Source: Manduca sexta (taxonomy: Eukaryota > Arthropoda > Insecta > Lepidoptera > Sphingidae). From it: 64,000 bases of DNA. The stretch spans positions 8,556,001 through 8,620,000 of the forward strand of contig NC_051117.1 in assembly GCF_014839805.1 (NCBI RefSeq), given 5' to 3'. Positions 20,538 through 31,711 of this stretch are shown piece after piece (within the stretch, counting starts at the first letter, position 1; each line of letters begins with the position of its first letter). Position numbers and translations under genes: made by a program. The notes below the pieces were generated by a model. It had not been told where the DNA came from, made no database searches, and saw only the letters and a program-made list of their open reading frames with translations.

Positions 20538-20823
20538 AATGACGAGACAAGCTAGCCGTTCGCCTGATGGTAAGCGACACGACCGTCCATAAACAGTAGA
20601 AACACCATCCAACACCTTGAATTACAAAGTGTCATTTGGTATTCCACTGCGCTCCCTATCCTGAGACATGAGATGTCTTATTATGTCCAGTAGTTACACT
20701 GGCTACAGTGTCCTTCAAACCGGAACACAACAGTGACTACACACTGCTCCTTGGCGGCAGAAATAGACATTGCGGTGCCTACCCAGCCGGACTCTCACAT
20801 ACGAGAGACCTACCACCAGTAAA
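20538..20823 (+). repeat. Interspersed repeat R3
   Basis: Landmarks are CGCCTGATGGTAAGCGACAC, ATAAACAGTAGAAACACCAT, GGTATTCCACTGCGCTC and GCAGAAATAGACATTGCGGT. Other copies: 21,780 (minus), 23,620 and a fragment at 32,493. Confidence 0.8.
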
Positions 20824-20934
20824 ATCGTTATGTCAAACCCGCTATTAACTTGCTGACATGTTCTTCTTTGCTTGTTCTATCCCTACAATAATGGCTGGTT
20901 TAGCAACCTAATGTCGAGTAAAGCTACAGCTTAC

Positions 20935-21066
20935 CGTCGTAGGGCGCGTAGGGCGGGTAGGGCGGCGCGGGCGGCTGCAGCACCACCAGCGCCGCCGCGT
21001 CCGGACTCGCCGCCGCCGACGGGGGCTCGCCTGCGCCACCGTTCGACCCCGTCGAGTCGTTCGTCG
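20935..21066 (-). CDS. sv exon, Ala/Pro-rich
   Basis: The acceptor TTTATTTCCAG precedes 21,066 and the donor GACG|GTAAGC follows 20,935. Read after a split Ala codon: TNDSTGSNGGAGEPPSAAAS, then PDAAALVVLQPPAPPYPPYA PYD. It is low-complexity and GC-rich, typical of a disordered activation region. Phase 1 at both ends (132 bases) keeps the frame whether or not it is included, so it could be a skippable cassette exon. Confidence 0.85.
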
Positions 21067-21779
21067 CTGGAAATAAACGTGGGATTCAGTGGGGTTTCCT
21101 TAATAATAGCTATTATGACGATAATCAATGGATCTTGCTTTCATTGTGTGTTGGTTGTGGTTGAAGTCTTTAAACGGACTTTTGCTTTATTTTTTGATAA
21201 GCGGTAATAACATAATTTACATAAGCATTGGCCACCGCGTGACCAAGAACTGCAAAGTTCGTAACTTTAGCAGTAAACATAAAACGAGAAATCGCAAAAA
21301 AAAGATAGAGTAATTTTACTTTATAAGAAATTATATAAACATTACTACAACATGAATGACTTATGAAAAAAAAGACCAAAACGTATCATAACATCACTCC
21401 AACTATCTCCAATATCTAAATTAATAAACCTTTAAACATCGTCAATTAACCCAAATATACTTGAGAAAGTTTGATCTCACATAAACACATCGAACTACAT
21501 ACGAACAATCCAAAAATCCCCAAACAATTTAAAATTAAGTCCGCAATTGGCAACAGAAAAAAAAATCGCATGCACTTGACAAAACGGGTTGGTGTAAGCG
21601 TTTATTATCGCAGATTTACGAGTGCGTCGACTGCGGCGCGGTGTGGCCAGAGGTAGAAAAAATAAAACTACCATCCATTGAAAACTGAAATGCTGGCAAT
21701 AAAACAAATTGTTTCGGAAAACAACGGCCGTTGATTGAAGTAATCATGTAGATTGATGTCCGATAATGAATAAAAGGTA

Positions 21780-21970
21780 TTTTGGAATAGTACTACGTTG
21801 TGGCTAGTGTAACTACTGGACATTAAAGACTTAACATCTCACGTCTCAAGATGCCGAGCGCAGTGGAATACCAAACAATACTTTTTAATTCAAGGTGTTA
21901 CTACTGTTTATGGGCTGTCATGTCGTTTACCATGCGAACGGTAAGTTCGTCTCGTCATTCAAAAGCAAAT
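21780..21970 (-). repeat. Interspersed repeat R3, partial
   Basis: Reverse complement of the first ~190 bases of R3, including the GGTATTCCACTGCGCTC and GTTTATGG landmarks. Confidence 0.75.
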
Positions 21971-22194
21971 AAATAATAAAGTCTAGTTTGCTGAATACCT
22001 TTACTAGTTATGATTTAGGAATAGGATAATAAAGAGTTGGAGTGTTATTCGTTTTATTATTAAGATACGGTAGCAGCAGTTGATCAGTTTAAGTAAGACA
22101 TTGCTTGTTCAAGTTTCAATTCGTTCATAGCGTAATGATTTCTTAAGTTTACGCGAATGTTAGACATTTAAATTAAACTATTTACGAATTTTAT

Positions 22195-22262
22195 CGCGGT
22201 TTTAATATTTTACGTTTCTCCCGACATTTCGAAGACTTTGCAAGCTTCATGGTCACGGGGGG
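22195..22262 (+). repeat. Interspersed repeat R5 fragment
   Basis: CGGTTTTAATATTTTACG, TTTCTCCCGACATTTCGAAG and CATGGTCACGGG recur at 31,005-31,100 (minus) and, more diverged, at 41,455-41,790. Confidence 0.65.
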
Positions 22263-23619
22263 GACATATATCGTCCATAGCAGTTCCAAACAACATATTT
22301 TCAAATGTTATAGAGAGACGCCCACGATTCCCACTACCATCCATTACCCAGACTATTTCTTCTATCAATTTGTCATCGAATCCTCACAAATATTCTAAAC
22401 ATCTCTTACAAACATTTGCGACAGTATCGGAGTCGCGAAACCAACATCACTCAGCGCGTGCACAACACAATCACCATCATTACGTGATTATTCGTCACGG
22501 CCTGAAAAATTGTCACCTCCCCTCCCCGTCCCCTCTGGTGACATTACGCCTAACTGTTTCTGTGGCCCTTCGTACTGGTGGCACAGATTTTTGTGGCTTG
22601 TTCATGGTGTTAACTCGGTGATTTTTTAAATGAGAAAGCAAATTAGAAGGCATGGAAAGTGATAATGAAATAACGATCATAAGATAGAAGAAATTAAATT
22701 ATGTTGTAATTAGGTCAGGGGGGCCTATTACATGTATAGAGATGAATCCGTCTTTTTTCAATTACGGACGTTCTATTCGAAGGACAGCTTCGATAGCCGT
22801 GTGGATAAGAGAGTCAAAAACATCACCTATTTGCGGTCAACTCAAGATATACGAATGTTTATTATTAGTAAATTCCATTTACCTCAATTATATAACCGCG
22901 GACACTTTAAATTAGGGATAAATTTAATTAGTACACGGTAAACCGAAGAAGCCGGCTTGAGCTGGCAGGTCAGAATAAAAACACAATGCGATCCTCACCG
23001 GAGAGGACGATGAGCCCTAGCCATTTTCACTTACCAGCCTTACATTACCTACCTAAGTGATGACCACACGAAGAAGAAACGTAGAAAAATACACCGAGCT
23101 TACATTTTTGTCATCAATTATAATCTTTTTTTAGGCCCTTTGTACCTATACAAAGTCACACTAGCCATATAAGCACATCGTTAATAAAATACATAGATAT
23201 AATGGAGAAACGGCAACAACGTTCTCAAAAATATCTTTAGACGAAGTCTTAAGCGCAAGTAATTAATTAACATTGAATCTAAGTAAAAGTACTTCTACCG
23301 TCCGAAAATTATCTTCATCCCTTCACTCATTCGCTTTATTTCCATCTACATGCCATATAATCAAAACAGTCGCACTAAAGGTTGAACAAAACAACAGTAC
23401 TACCTGATTAACCAACATACGTGTCAAGAACACAATCGCATGAAATCTACCCAAGACAAAAGTGGTAGAACAACAGCGCACAATGGAGCCGCGGTGTTGT
23501 GTTACCCGTCTTGTGTTACTGAGAGTGGGAGCGAGCGACGTTCGCACCGGGATGTGGTGTGGCCACTTTATCATTTGATTCCTGTTAGATGTACTTTTTG
23601 TTGTCTAGATTGTTTTTTT

Positions 23620-23905
23620 AAAATGACGAGACGTGGTTGTTGTTCGCCTGATGGTAAGCGACATACAGCCTATAAACAGTAGAAACAGCATCCAACACTT
23701 TGAATTATAAGGTATTGTTGGTATTCCACTGCGCTCGACATGCTGGGACATTAGATGTAAGTCTTATTATGTCTAGAAGTTCAATTGGTTACAATGTCCT
23801 TCAAACTGGAATACAACACTGACTACACAATGCTACTTGGCAGAAATAGACATTGCGGTGGTACCTATCCAGGCGGACTCTCATATAGGAGAGACCTACC
23901 AGCAG
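23620..23905 (+). repeat. Interspersed repeat R3
   Basis: Nearly full copy: CGCCTGATGGTAAGCGACAT, TATAAACAGTAGAAACAGCA, GGTATTCCACTGCGCTCG and GCAGAAATAGACATTGCGGT. Confidence 0.8.
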
Positions 23906-24119
23906 TCAATGAGGATTAGTTTCTTGCCCCCAAAGTGCTGTAATGTTGTGGATAATGCTTCGCATTTTTGGTCTGTGGTTGTCGTTTATTGAAGTCAATA
24001 TAAGAGAAAATATTACGATAAATAGATTGACCAAGAAATCTATGAATGTAAGAATGAGTAATGAATCTATCTCTAAGCTACGACTGAGTAATTTTGAAGA
24101 TAAAAAAACCCAGTCACAA

Positions 24120-24195
24120 TTACTTTTGGCCCGACCCGGAATTTGAATCGAGGACCTCAGCGCGAGTAAACAACTACGCAGCTGAGGCAGTCAGA
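24120..24195 (-). repeat. SINE-like tRNA head fragment
   Basis: On the minus strand CTGCCTCAGCTGCGTAGTTG and a B-box-like GATTCAAATTCCGGGTC resemble the head of S1 and are followed by no clear body. Confidence 0.5.
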
Positions 24196-25493
24196 AATCT
24201 AAATTAACTGCAAAATGAATACAATATGAATAAAAAGTATTGATCGAACACAATGATTAAATTCGTAAAACACAGAAATCTAAGCAAAGAATACACTTTT
24301 AACCCCGAATCTAAACACCAACTTAAAAACATTCTTCAGTTGGAAAGTAGGGGATCTAAGTTCTCTAACAGAAAGCATATGTAAACATGATGAAAAACCA
24401 ACTAAATAAGTTCCGTTTAAGCCCCTATACCGACGGGAATACAAATACAATGCTACAATGCTATGCAATGATACAATGCAGACGTAACACCACTGTTCAA
24501 ATCAAATGTTCGACATCCACTGACGTATATGCCATAGACACGAACGTCCTCATAGACAATTTGTTCAAAATCTGAACTAAAATGGCAAACAAAAAGTCAC
24601 TGTTGTAACCTATTTATTCACTTGAACAACAAATAATTTTACTTATTTGACTAATATTTTTTATTTAAATCCAGCTTTCAACTTAGATTTGAGTTCTTAT
24701 ATCATGAGCGCCACTCCGTACACAACCACAAGTTGTCAATATTGACCATACTAAAGTCAGTTTGAATGGATTGCAATTCAATTCAGTTGAACACAGTGAA
24801 TAATAAATGTAGTACGTAGTACATACATCGCACTCTTAATAAAATGACTCAATCCAATATTGCCAATTTGTGGTAATCGTCAAACAACCAATTTCTGTTT
24901 GTGACCTTTTAGTATTTTCCCTTTTTTTTAATGCTATAGGATTCCTTTTTTACCTATCTTTAATAAGCTCAATTTTATAGCAACTTCAAAAAAAAACGTA
25001 GTAAACGAAAATTAGTTTTCCAACGACTGCCACAAATTAACCATTTTGAAATAGGTCATTATTTTATTAAGAGTGCGACATATAATCGATGACATTAAAA
25101 ATAGTACGCATTAATGATGTATGTCTAGTTAATATTAATATGTGTGGTGTTATTTTTTTTTGTTAATGCATGCTGTGACACCTTAAAATGTTTTAAACCT
25201 ATCATTACTATTATATTTTATTCGAGCTATGTATAATGTAACAATGTCTTAATTATAAATGAATAAATAAATGACAACATCCTTAATATTAGAGCCAGCC
25301 TTCCCAATACTAATCCCGGGATTAATGAAACACAATCGAAGTGTTGAGACATTGACCGCAAAGCGTTTTGTGGTCGCGGCGTCGCGCCGACATCCGTTGG
25401 CATGGGAATCGGCCGCAACTCCATTCACACTGGCACCTGTTCACTCGTTTTACTCTCTGGATTCATTGATGAGTTTGAGGAACTGAGATTTAA

Positions 25494-25625
25494 TTTTAGA
25501 ATTGGATATTATGGGGTCCTTAGAAATGGAGATATCAGGAACCGAGATTTGGAATTTGTTTTTAGAAATCGATATTTTGGGGTCCTTAGAAATGGAGATC
25601 TTGGAATTGGGGAAATCGATATGAT
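25494..25625. repeat. Two-unit tandem duplication, 66-bp period
   Basis: GGGGTCCTTAGAAATGGAGA occurs at about 25,513 and 25,579, with matching flanks (TTTTAGAA...GATATT) on both sides. Confidence 0.75.
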
Positions 25626-25639
25626 ACCTATTATACGGG

Positions 25640-25895
25640 GTAATTTTGACATTGCTTTAATAAAACTATATTTTCTTGAAAACGATACTTTACAATTAGT
25701 TACTCGACTCGTAAATGTAAAATATAAAGTGTAAATTTCGAACAATATAAATATAAACGCAAAGTCATTTTAATTTCACACACCCTGATGCCACAATTGT
25801 AAGAGCATTCGTGAAAAAAAATCCAAAATCGATTTAGCAGTTCCTGGGATTAGCGCATTCAAACAAACTCTTCAACTTTATATTATTAGTACAGA
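25640..25895 (-). mobile_element. Decayed Helitron-like segment
   Basis: The right end reads, on the minus strand, TCTGTACTAATAATATAAAG then GAAGAGTTTGTTTGAATGCG and GGAACTGC, like the 5' end of the Helitron at 3,993-5,112. Its inner part recurs at 57,400-57,560. No clear CTAG terminus. Confidence 0.5.
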
Positions 25896-26164
25896 TTAAC
25901 TTTGTTACCGCCGTTTTCAATCAACGATTCCAATCGCTTTTCCAATCCATCGTGAAAATTGACCAATCAGAGTAAAGTTCATTTCGACATGCTTACAATT
26001 TGTTTTCATTGGTTATTCTCGCGATCGGACCAAAGATTAAGATTGAGATCGTTTATTTCAAACAAAGACTAGTGCTTCTAGTGACTCATATCTTGGTGTT
26101 ATCAATTGGCGTTTTCTCTCGCTCTTTACAAGAGTTGCAGTAGATTATTTTCATGGTAGAGGAA

Positions 26165-26400
26165 CTCCAATGTAGCTGATGGTAAGTGGAGACTGGTCCA
26201 ATAGAATGTCGACTGACGAGAGCTGATTATCTCTCGGCAGTCAACACAATTACGCCGACCTATTGGAACCAGATATACACAGGCTGATTCCGGAACGCGA
26301 CACTTACGTGGGCTACTGTGGCGGGTTTTGACACCTTGTGTACAGTGGTCGCTATCCGAGCGAATATCAAATATATCATACCACCAGCAAACAGGATAAT
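26165..26400 (+). repeat. Interspersed repeat R2
   Basis: Contains GCTGATGGTAAGTGGAGAC, CAGTCAACACAATTACGCCG, CACTTACGTGGGC and ACCTTGTGTACAGTGGTCGC. Confidence 0.8.
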
Positions 26401-26570
26401 TTTAGTTATTATCTAATTTATACGTTTCCATAATATGTAGTATAATAACAATGTACGCATTACTTCAATGAGTGCTATCCACTCCATTAAGTTGATCGGG
26501 TATCACAAAATGACCATCATTATATTCTTGTATAATCAACTGGAGAAGCTAATAAATAAATAAATACATC

Positions 26571-26751
26571 AGGGGCCTTATTCTCTATCCCGCACGTTAT
26601 TTTGACAGTGCGTAACAAGCACGTAACACAACGCATCATGTTTAGGACTATAGAAATTTGGCTTACAGAATACCATTCCACGCACATTCCTCGAAGATAA
26701 CATGACACGGCCGCGTTACGCGTTTACACTATCATAGAGAATAAAGGCCCA
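26571..26751. mobile_element. ~180-bp MITE, copy 1
   Basis: Terminal inverted repeats GGGGCCTTATTCTCTAT / ATAGAGAATAAAGGCCC. The second copy at 44,947-45,129 is nearly identical. It has no coding capacity. The right end lies about 20 bases from the 5' splice site of the sv exon at 26,771. No target duplication was clear. Confidence 0.8.
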
Positions 26752-26770
26752 GGTATGAGGGTAGTCTCAC

Positions 26771-26918
26771 CTGAATGCGGCGTGTAGTGCGCGTGCGGCG
26801 CGTGGTCGTACGGCGCGTCGAACAGGTCGCCGTAGTAGCCCGGCGCGGCGCCCGTGCCGCCCAGCTCAGACAGCAGTTTGTACTCGTCCTTTAGACCCCA
26901 TTTTGACGATGACCAGAG
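26771..26918 (-). CDS. sv exon with conserved LWSSSKWGLKDEYKLL block
   Basis: The acceptor TTTCGTTTGCAG precedes 26,918 and the donor CATTCAG|GTGAGA follows 26,771. It reads LWSSSKWGLKDEYKLLSELG, then GTGAAPGYYGDLFDAPYDHA and PHAHYTPHS. The hydrophobic first third looks like a conserved functional block, the rest a Tyr/His/Pro-rich activation region. The acceptor and the first 12 exon bases are duplicated 53 bases upstream (see 26,907-27,013). A MITE abuts the donor. Confidence 0.88.
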
Positions 26919-27013
26919 CTGCAAACGAAATGAGGTGTGGGTGATGAAAGTGGACTTGTCGATGACCAGAGCTGCAAACGAATTGAGGTTAGGTGTGATG
27001 GAAGTGGACTTGT
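26907..27013. repeat. Tandem duplication that copies the 3' splice site of an sv exon
   Basis: Two units, at 26,907-26,959 and 26,960-27,013, share CGATGACCAGAGCTGCAAAC and GTGGACTTGT. On the minus strand each contains TTCGTTTGCAG|CTCTGGTCATCG, so the acceptor and the start of the exon exist twice, at 26,918 and 26,971. Confidence 0.9.
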
Positions 27014-27589
27014 TATGGGAGATAAAGAGGTATTAGGTATAGCACAGACTGTTACATAAACACAATATACACGACTTGTACAAAAATGTTTTTTTTTGTT
27101 TGTTTATTTATACATATATTGTAACACCATAACAGTTAATACTAATGCGATGTTATACAGATTTAATGAACTTAACAATTGATTTCAATACATCTGTGAG
27201 CCATTTCTGTGAACTTTGAGAGGTTACATATAAGTATATTCAAGTTGACAAAATTAACCTTTTTATGCTAGCATTATTTAACTATGTTAGGTTCAAAGAC
27301 TAGGAATGGACTAAGAATTACATATATGTTGATAGATGAAATAATATGAATATTATCATAAAAAGAAAATTGTGAGGGAGATAACACGAAATAACTGACA
27401 TAAGAATCAAACGCACAGAAAAGAGAGACGTTAGCTACCTGTCTAGAGAGGTGTAAATCGTATAACAGTATCATTACTTAATGCATTATCTATACACCCA
27501 TACACCATTAGTACGTTCAGATTCCAAACACTAAACAGCCAAAACCGCATACAAAACCGACAACACAAAATCAGTACACGATAAATCTG

Positions 27590-27735
27590 GCGGACATTTT
27601 CACCTCCCAGCAGCGCAATGGCGGGCTGGAAGTGACGTCATTAGTGCCGCGACCGCCATCCGTCACGACAAGATGGCCGGCCGAATTTACGCGCCAATTC
27701 GACGCGTTTCGCGCCCGTTTGTCGTAAACCACTAT
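27590..27735. promoter_or_regulatory. GC-rich intronic island with CRE and YY1-like words
   Basis: Contains the CRE palindrome TGACGTCA (27,633-27,640), CAAGATGGCC (27,669-27,678) and many CpGs (ACGCGCCAATTCGACGCG), in AT-rich surroundings and outside any repeat family here. It could be an enhancer or an internal promoter; this is inference. Confidence 0.35.
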
Positions 27736-28207
27736 GTTAAACCGGCTGCCGGGTTGTTAATTGTTAATTTAAATTTACTGTTTGTGTTTTTGAGATTACG
27801 TTTTGATTTGAGATGTCGGTTTATTTGTTTAGTGTTTGGCTTTGTAATCTACGTTTCTTAGGCAATATTTTCTTATTATCGATTTAAAAATATAGATTTA
27901 TATCCCGAGGTTGGAATATGTAGATTTACCAATACCAATTTACACTCGTTTGTTGTATCATGAAAAGGAAAAAAATCGGCGGATTTTGGAGTTTTAGAGT
28001 TGCACCAGTAACTATATTGTGCAATTAGCTACTATTACAATCATCATTCAATGCTTTATATCATATTTTTCAAAATTCTACAAATAACTTAATGCTTTTA
28101 AAATCTAGGGATATTTCCGCACCGGTATTTTGTACTAAATGAACATTTGCTATTCAAAAATAAATAAAAAAAAAGTATTACAATATACTGTCTTTATAAT
28201 TTTATAA

Positions 28208-28450
28208 CTGCCTCGATGGCGTAGTCGTATTGCGAACGCGGTACGACACGGCTCTAGTTTCGATTCCCAGGTCAGGCAAGTGATATTAGGTTTTCAACTC
28301 AATTTCAACCCGGAATCTGGAATTTGTGCTCGATATGGCGATAGGCTCGCCCCCTATCACATTATAGGAAGAAAGATATAGGCGAAAAGTGGATGCCTTG
28401 GTGGGTACACCTCTGCCCATCCTTTCGGGGATAAAGATGCGATGTATGTA
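28208..28450 (+). mobile_element. SINE S1, next to an sv 5' splice site
   Basis: Head GCCTCGATGGCGTAGTCG, B-box-like GTTTCGATTCC, body GGCGATAGGCTCGCCCCC and tail TATGTATTTATTT. The tail ends about 20 bases from exon 28,468-28,553, on the donor side. Confidence 0.85.
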
Positions 28451-28467
28451 TTTATTTAAAGACTTAC

Positions 28468-28553
28468 GTTTGAGTATATCTGGTCGCCGTTATAGTGGCT
28501 TCTTTGTCTCTTCACGTCGTCCTCCGAATGGCTGTTGAAGTCTCGGTTCTCAT
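28468..28553 (-). CDS. sv exon with basic KRQR segment
   Basis: The acceptor TGTTTTGACAG precedes 28,553 and the donor CAAAC|GTAAGT follows 28,468. It reads (D)ENRDFNSHSEDDVKRQRSHY then NGDQIYSN. The acidic-then-basic stretch lies where vertebrate Pax2/5/8 have the region before their partial homeodomain. Phase 1 in and phase 0 out match the neighbours. Confidence 0.85.
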
Positions 28554-29989
28554 CTGTCAAAACAATACATTTTTAAACGAATTATCGGCAAAAGAACTCC
28601 AAGCGCTATTGGAAATGCACATTAGGGTGCATTCAAGTATTATATAACGCAATAGGAGATGAATTTTCACTGTGTTTGATTTTGTACATTTTTAATATGT
28701 AACAGCAATTAGTACAAAATACAAATCCTTCTGTGAAAACAGCATTAATATTCGATACGAATTGAGGCAGTAATTCAAATTTCAAATATTGCTACGTGCA
28801 GGAGTGAGCTTGGAGAGGGGATATCGTTCCATCTCTTTCTTTCGCACGCAGCGTAATACCTGCTGACGTCACTTGCAAGTATTTCGCCCCTTTTCTGTTT
28901 TTTGACACGCACCCCTACTATCTTATTTCAATGGCTTATAACTTGTGGATTTTCCAACAGATTTTAATGATTTCTTGTTTTAAAATGTATACGATGTACA
29001 TATTTTATAAAAGTTGTAATTAAAAATAAATCAAATACCGTATTAGAGGGGAAGAGGGGTCTTTTTAAAAATCAAAAAATGCATTACTTTATACTTGAAA
29101 CTCTCCCTTAACATATAAATATAATATAATATAAACTTTATTAACAACACAATCATGTCCGAACATTCAACCATATTTAAAGGATATGGTTCTCCCTCGA
29201 CACCGATGCTTATGCAAGCTATACATAAAACTTAGATCAATTTCACAGTAGAGTTCCAAAAGTTGCAAGTTCGATGTAGAATTTAAGAGAAGTTATAATA
29301 ATGCAAGCAATTTGTGCAGTAAATTTAATAGCTCAGTAAATCTTGAACGTTACGCTCGGTGCGCGGCGAGAATAAAACGATTGTAGGGATGACAATCGAT
29401 ATCGATTTGATCGGTTTTATCGATGAAGTATTCAGTCGAAGGCCAATGTTCTAACACTTTTAATAAAAAATATTTTTATATTGCCTATAAGTAACTGGTA
29501 TGTTTACTTAATTAAAAAGATTCAAAAGTATTTGCATTTTTTTTCTGGTGTACTTATTATTAGAATACATTATTGATGAACTCAATAGTAGCTAAACTTT
29601 TCTAAAATTTTATATTATGATTATTTTAATGAATATCTCCCATCATGTGCGAATTCCTTGTACGCTAGCAAAATGAACTGCCCGAAAATAAAATTCTTCA
29701 CTCCATATAACCCTAAATCTATCGACAAAAGCACCTCCCTACAAAAACTTAGAGACAATCATAAAACACGCCTCTCAAAGGGGTCTCATGTATTTTAACT
29801 CCATATTCTAAGATACGTTACGCGAAAGTTCACGGCGTTGTTTAACGACGCCCTGGTGGGTTACTTTTATATAACATTCAAATTTGGTAATTTTAAACGT
29901 TTAATATAGAGTTTTATATTTGTTAGCCTTGATACTCTCTAGGGGAAGGCTTAGTTGCCTCTTATAATGATATAAATATGAATTAAATT

Positions 29990-30240
29990 GCGATAGCCTA
30001 GTTGAGAGTGGAACGGACTGCTGAGACGAATGTCTGTAGGGTCAAAACCCGAGAGCATGCACCTCGGACTTTTCTATAGATGTGTGTGTATTTTTTGTGA
30101 ATTATCGCTTTCAATCGAATCAATCGCTTTAATGGTAAAGGAAAACATTACGTGGAAATCTGAATTGGTAGACTTCACATACCCCTATTCTCATAGAGAA
30201 TTTTGAGTTAAGTCTGTCAATCTGCACAAAGTACTATTAT
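29990..30240 (+). mobile_element. SINE S2, eroded copy
   Basis: Head GATAGCCTAGTTGAGAGTGG and body fragments TGTGTGTATTTTTTGTGAAT and AAAGGAAAACATTACG are clear; the 3' half is scrambled. Confidence 0.7.
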
Positions 30241-31004
30241 ATTGTGGAGTCAGCATTAAACCTATGTAGACGTATTTCTTTGTTTTTCATGTTCAGCGGC
30301 TTAGGCGTGAAAACTTATAAAGTTACATCCACATTTATAATATTAGTAGGAATTATTTTAGTCACTTCATGGGTAGCTATAGAAGAATATGAATTAAAAT
30401 ATTTTCATCCACATAGACTTTTATTATTGTTTATATTTAAAAACAAACTTCATCGACTCGATCCCATCACTACAAAACTTGAACACTCATAAAATTCGCC
30501 TTAAAGGGATCTCTTACATTTCACTCTGTTTGGAGGAGCGACGATAACTTTTCCTACCCTCTATGTAGGCAGCTTAGTATATAAGAGGTAAACTAGCTTT
30601 TGTGTGTGGTTCCACCTACTTAAATATATTTTTTGGGATGAAAACTAACTCTGTAATAATAATATACTGAGCGAAATACATCCTGATAATTAATTGTGTC
30701 TAAGGTTAACAAAGACAATATACGGGAATCCATGTTTGTTTGTGAAAAATATCGCATAATTAGATTGTAGTAATGAGAATAAATTAATTTGAGGCACCAC
30801 TACCTCTCTTAAATAACATCTAGATATCTATTTTCTGTAATTTTACGGAAAGCAACCTACGACCTTTCTCGCATTTTCGATTTAAAACCCCAAAGAAATA
30901 GAAGACATCGAATTGAAGTTTTTTGAAGTCATACATAAGGAATCATTCCTTATGTTTGTTTATGCGAAGTTAGATATTAAAATAATTTTACGGATTTTAT
31001 CGCC

Positions 31005-31100
31005 TTTTATTAACTTTTCGGCTAATCAACACTTCAGTCCACCCGTGACCATAAAGACTGTAGTCTTTGAAACATCGTCAACACCGTAAAATATTTTTAC
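31005..31100 (-). repeat. Interspersed repeat R5 fragment
   Basis: Reverse-complement match to the R5 segment at 22,195: CCCGTGACCATAAAGACT, GTCTTTGAAACATCGTC and CGTAAAATATTTT. Confidence 0.6.
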
Positions 31101-31154
31101 TAACATTTTTTGAAGTCGGTTAAATAAAGCAATGATCAATTTAATTTCTCTCAC

Positions 31155-31332
31155 CTTGGTCCTCATGTCGCTTCCTCTTCAGTCCCGTGGCGTTCCCGTT
31201 ATGCATGCCTTCCACCTGCTCAATACCCAGGATGCCGTTGATGCTGTAGCTGCCGGTGTTGGTTACGTGCTGGTCAGTGGTGGGGGACAGGACGGCCGTC
31301 GTGCCCGGCGCGTTGCCCGCGTGCGTTATTAC
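31155..31332 (-). CDS. sv exon with the Pax octapeptide
   Basis: The acceptor ATTATCATTAG precedes 31,332 and the donor CAAG|GTGAGA follows 31,155. It reads VITHAGNAPGTTAVLSPTTD, QHVTNTGSYSINGILGIEQV and EGMHNGNATGLKRKRHEDQ. YSINGILG is the octapeptide of Pax2/5/8, which in this family recruits Groucho/TLE co-repressors. KRKR is a likely nuclear localisation signal. Confidence 0.95.
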
Positions 31333-31605
31333 CTAATGATAATGAAGAACATTTCATTCAGAATTGTATGAAGGCATGATTTTAGTAGATCAATTAAGGC
31401 CTTGAAGATGATCAGTTATTCATTCATTTGTACTTGCTAAGAAAGCTAGACTCTTTCTGCGTTTGTCGGTAGTCATCTTAATTAAAAATAAATCTGACTC
31501 TGACTGAATTGAAAATAAGCTATTAAAATTTGACTGGCCACTGTTCCATTCCACCTTCTTCTTTATACTTATACTTGTAAGAGCTATAATGCTATGTTTA
31601 CTCAC

Positions 31606-31711
31606 AGAAACGACGCTGCCCTGCGCTGAGCTGATCTCCTGCTCCTGTTGCTGTTGCTGCTGCTGGTTGTGTGCATGCTTCGCCTTCTCCGCCGCCTTGT
31701 TCCTCACGATC
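31606..31711 (-). CDS. sv exon, end of paired domain and polyQ linker
   Basis: The acceptor TGTTGTATACAG precedes 31,711 and the donor TTTCT|GTGAGT follows 31,606. The first base completes the Arg split with the paired-box exon, giving RIVRNKAAEKAKHAHN, then seven Gln and EQEISSAQGSVVS. The basic RIVRNK closes the paired domain; the Q run is encoded by mixed CAG and CAA. Confidence 0.93.

Larger units (their letters stand above)
16790..20934 (-). other. sv intron between the last two Tyr-rich exons
   Basis: It holds repeat R2 (17,008-17,250), a full SINE S2 (17,252-17,583), GC-rich islands at 18,120-18,310 and 18,780-19,330, and repeat R3 (20,538-20,823). The remaining sequence is AT-rich with nothing recognised. 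Confidence 0.6.
21067..26770 (-). other. sv intron
   Basis: It holds R3 copies (21,780-21,970 minus; 23,620-23,905 plus), an R5 fragment (22,195-22,262), a SINE-like head (24,120-24,195), a short tandem duplication (25,494-25,625), a Helitron-related segment (25,640-25,895), R2 (26,165-26,400) and a MITE (26,571-26,751). No other gene recognised. Confidence 0.6.
26919..28467 (-). other. sv intron
   Basis: Contains the duplicated acceptor next to the downstream exon, a GC-rich island (27,590-27,735) and a SINE S1 (28,208-28,450) close to the upstream exon. The rest is AT-rich with nothing recognised. Confidence 0.6.
28554..31154 (-). other. sv intron
   Basis: Contains a GC-richer block near 28,795-28,925 with a CRE palindrome TGACGTCA (28,864-28,871), a cluster of CGAT words near 29,390-29,430, an eroded SINE S2 (29,990-30,240) and an R5 fragment (31,005-31,100). 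No other gene seen. Confidence 0.55.

Noticed and set aside
25402..25734. 110-codon frame with a repeated YGVLRNGD motif
   Set aside because: The repeat comes from a 66-bp DNA duplication and the frame overlaps a Helitron-like segment; no splice or promoter support.
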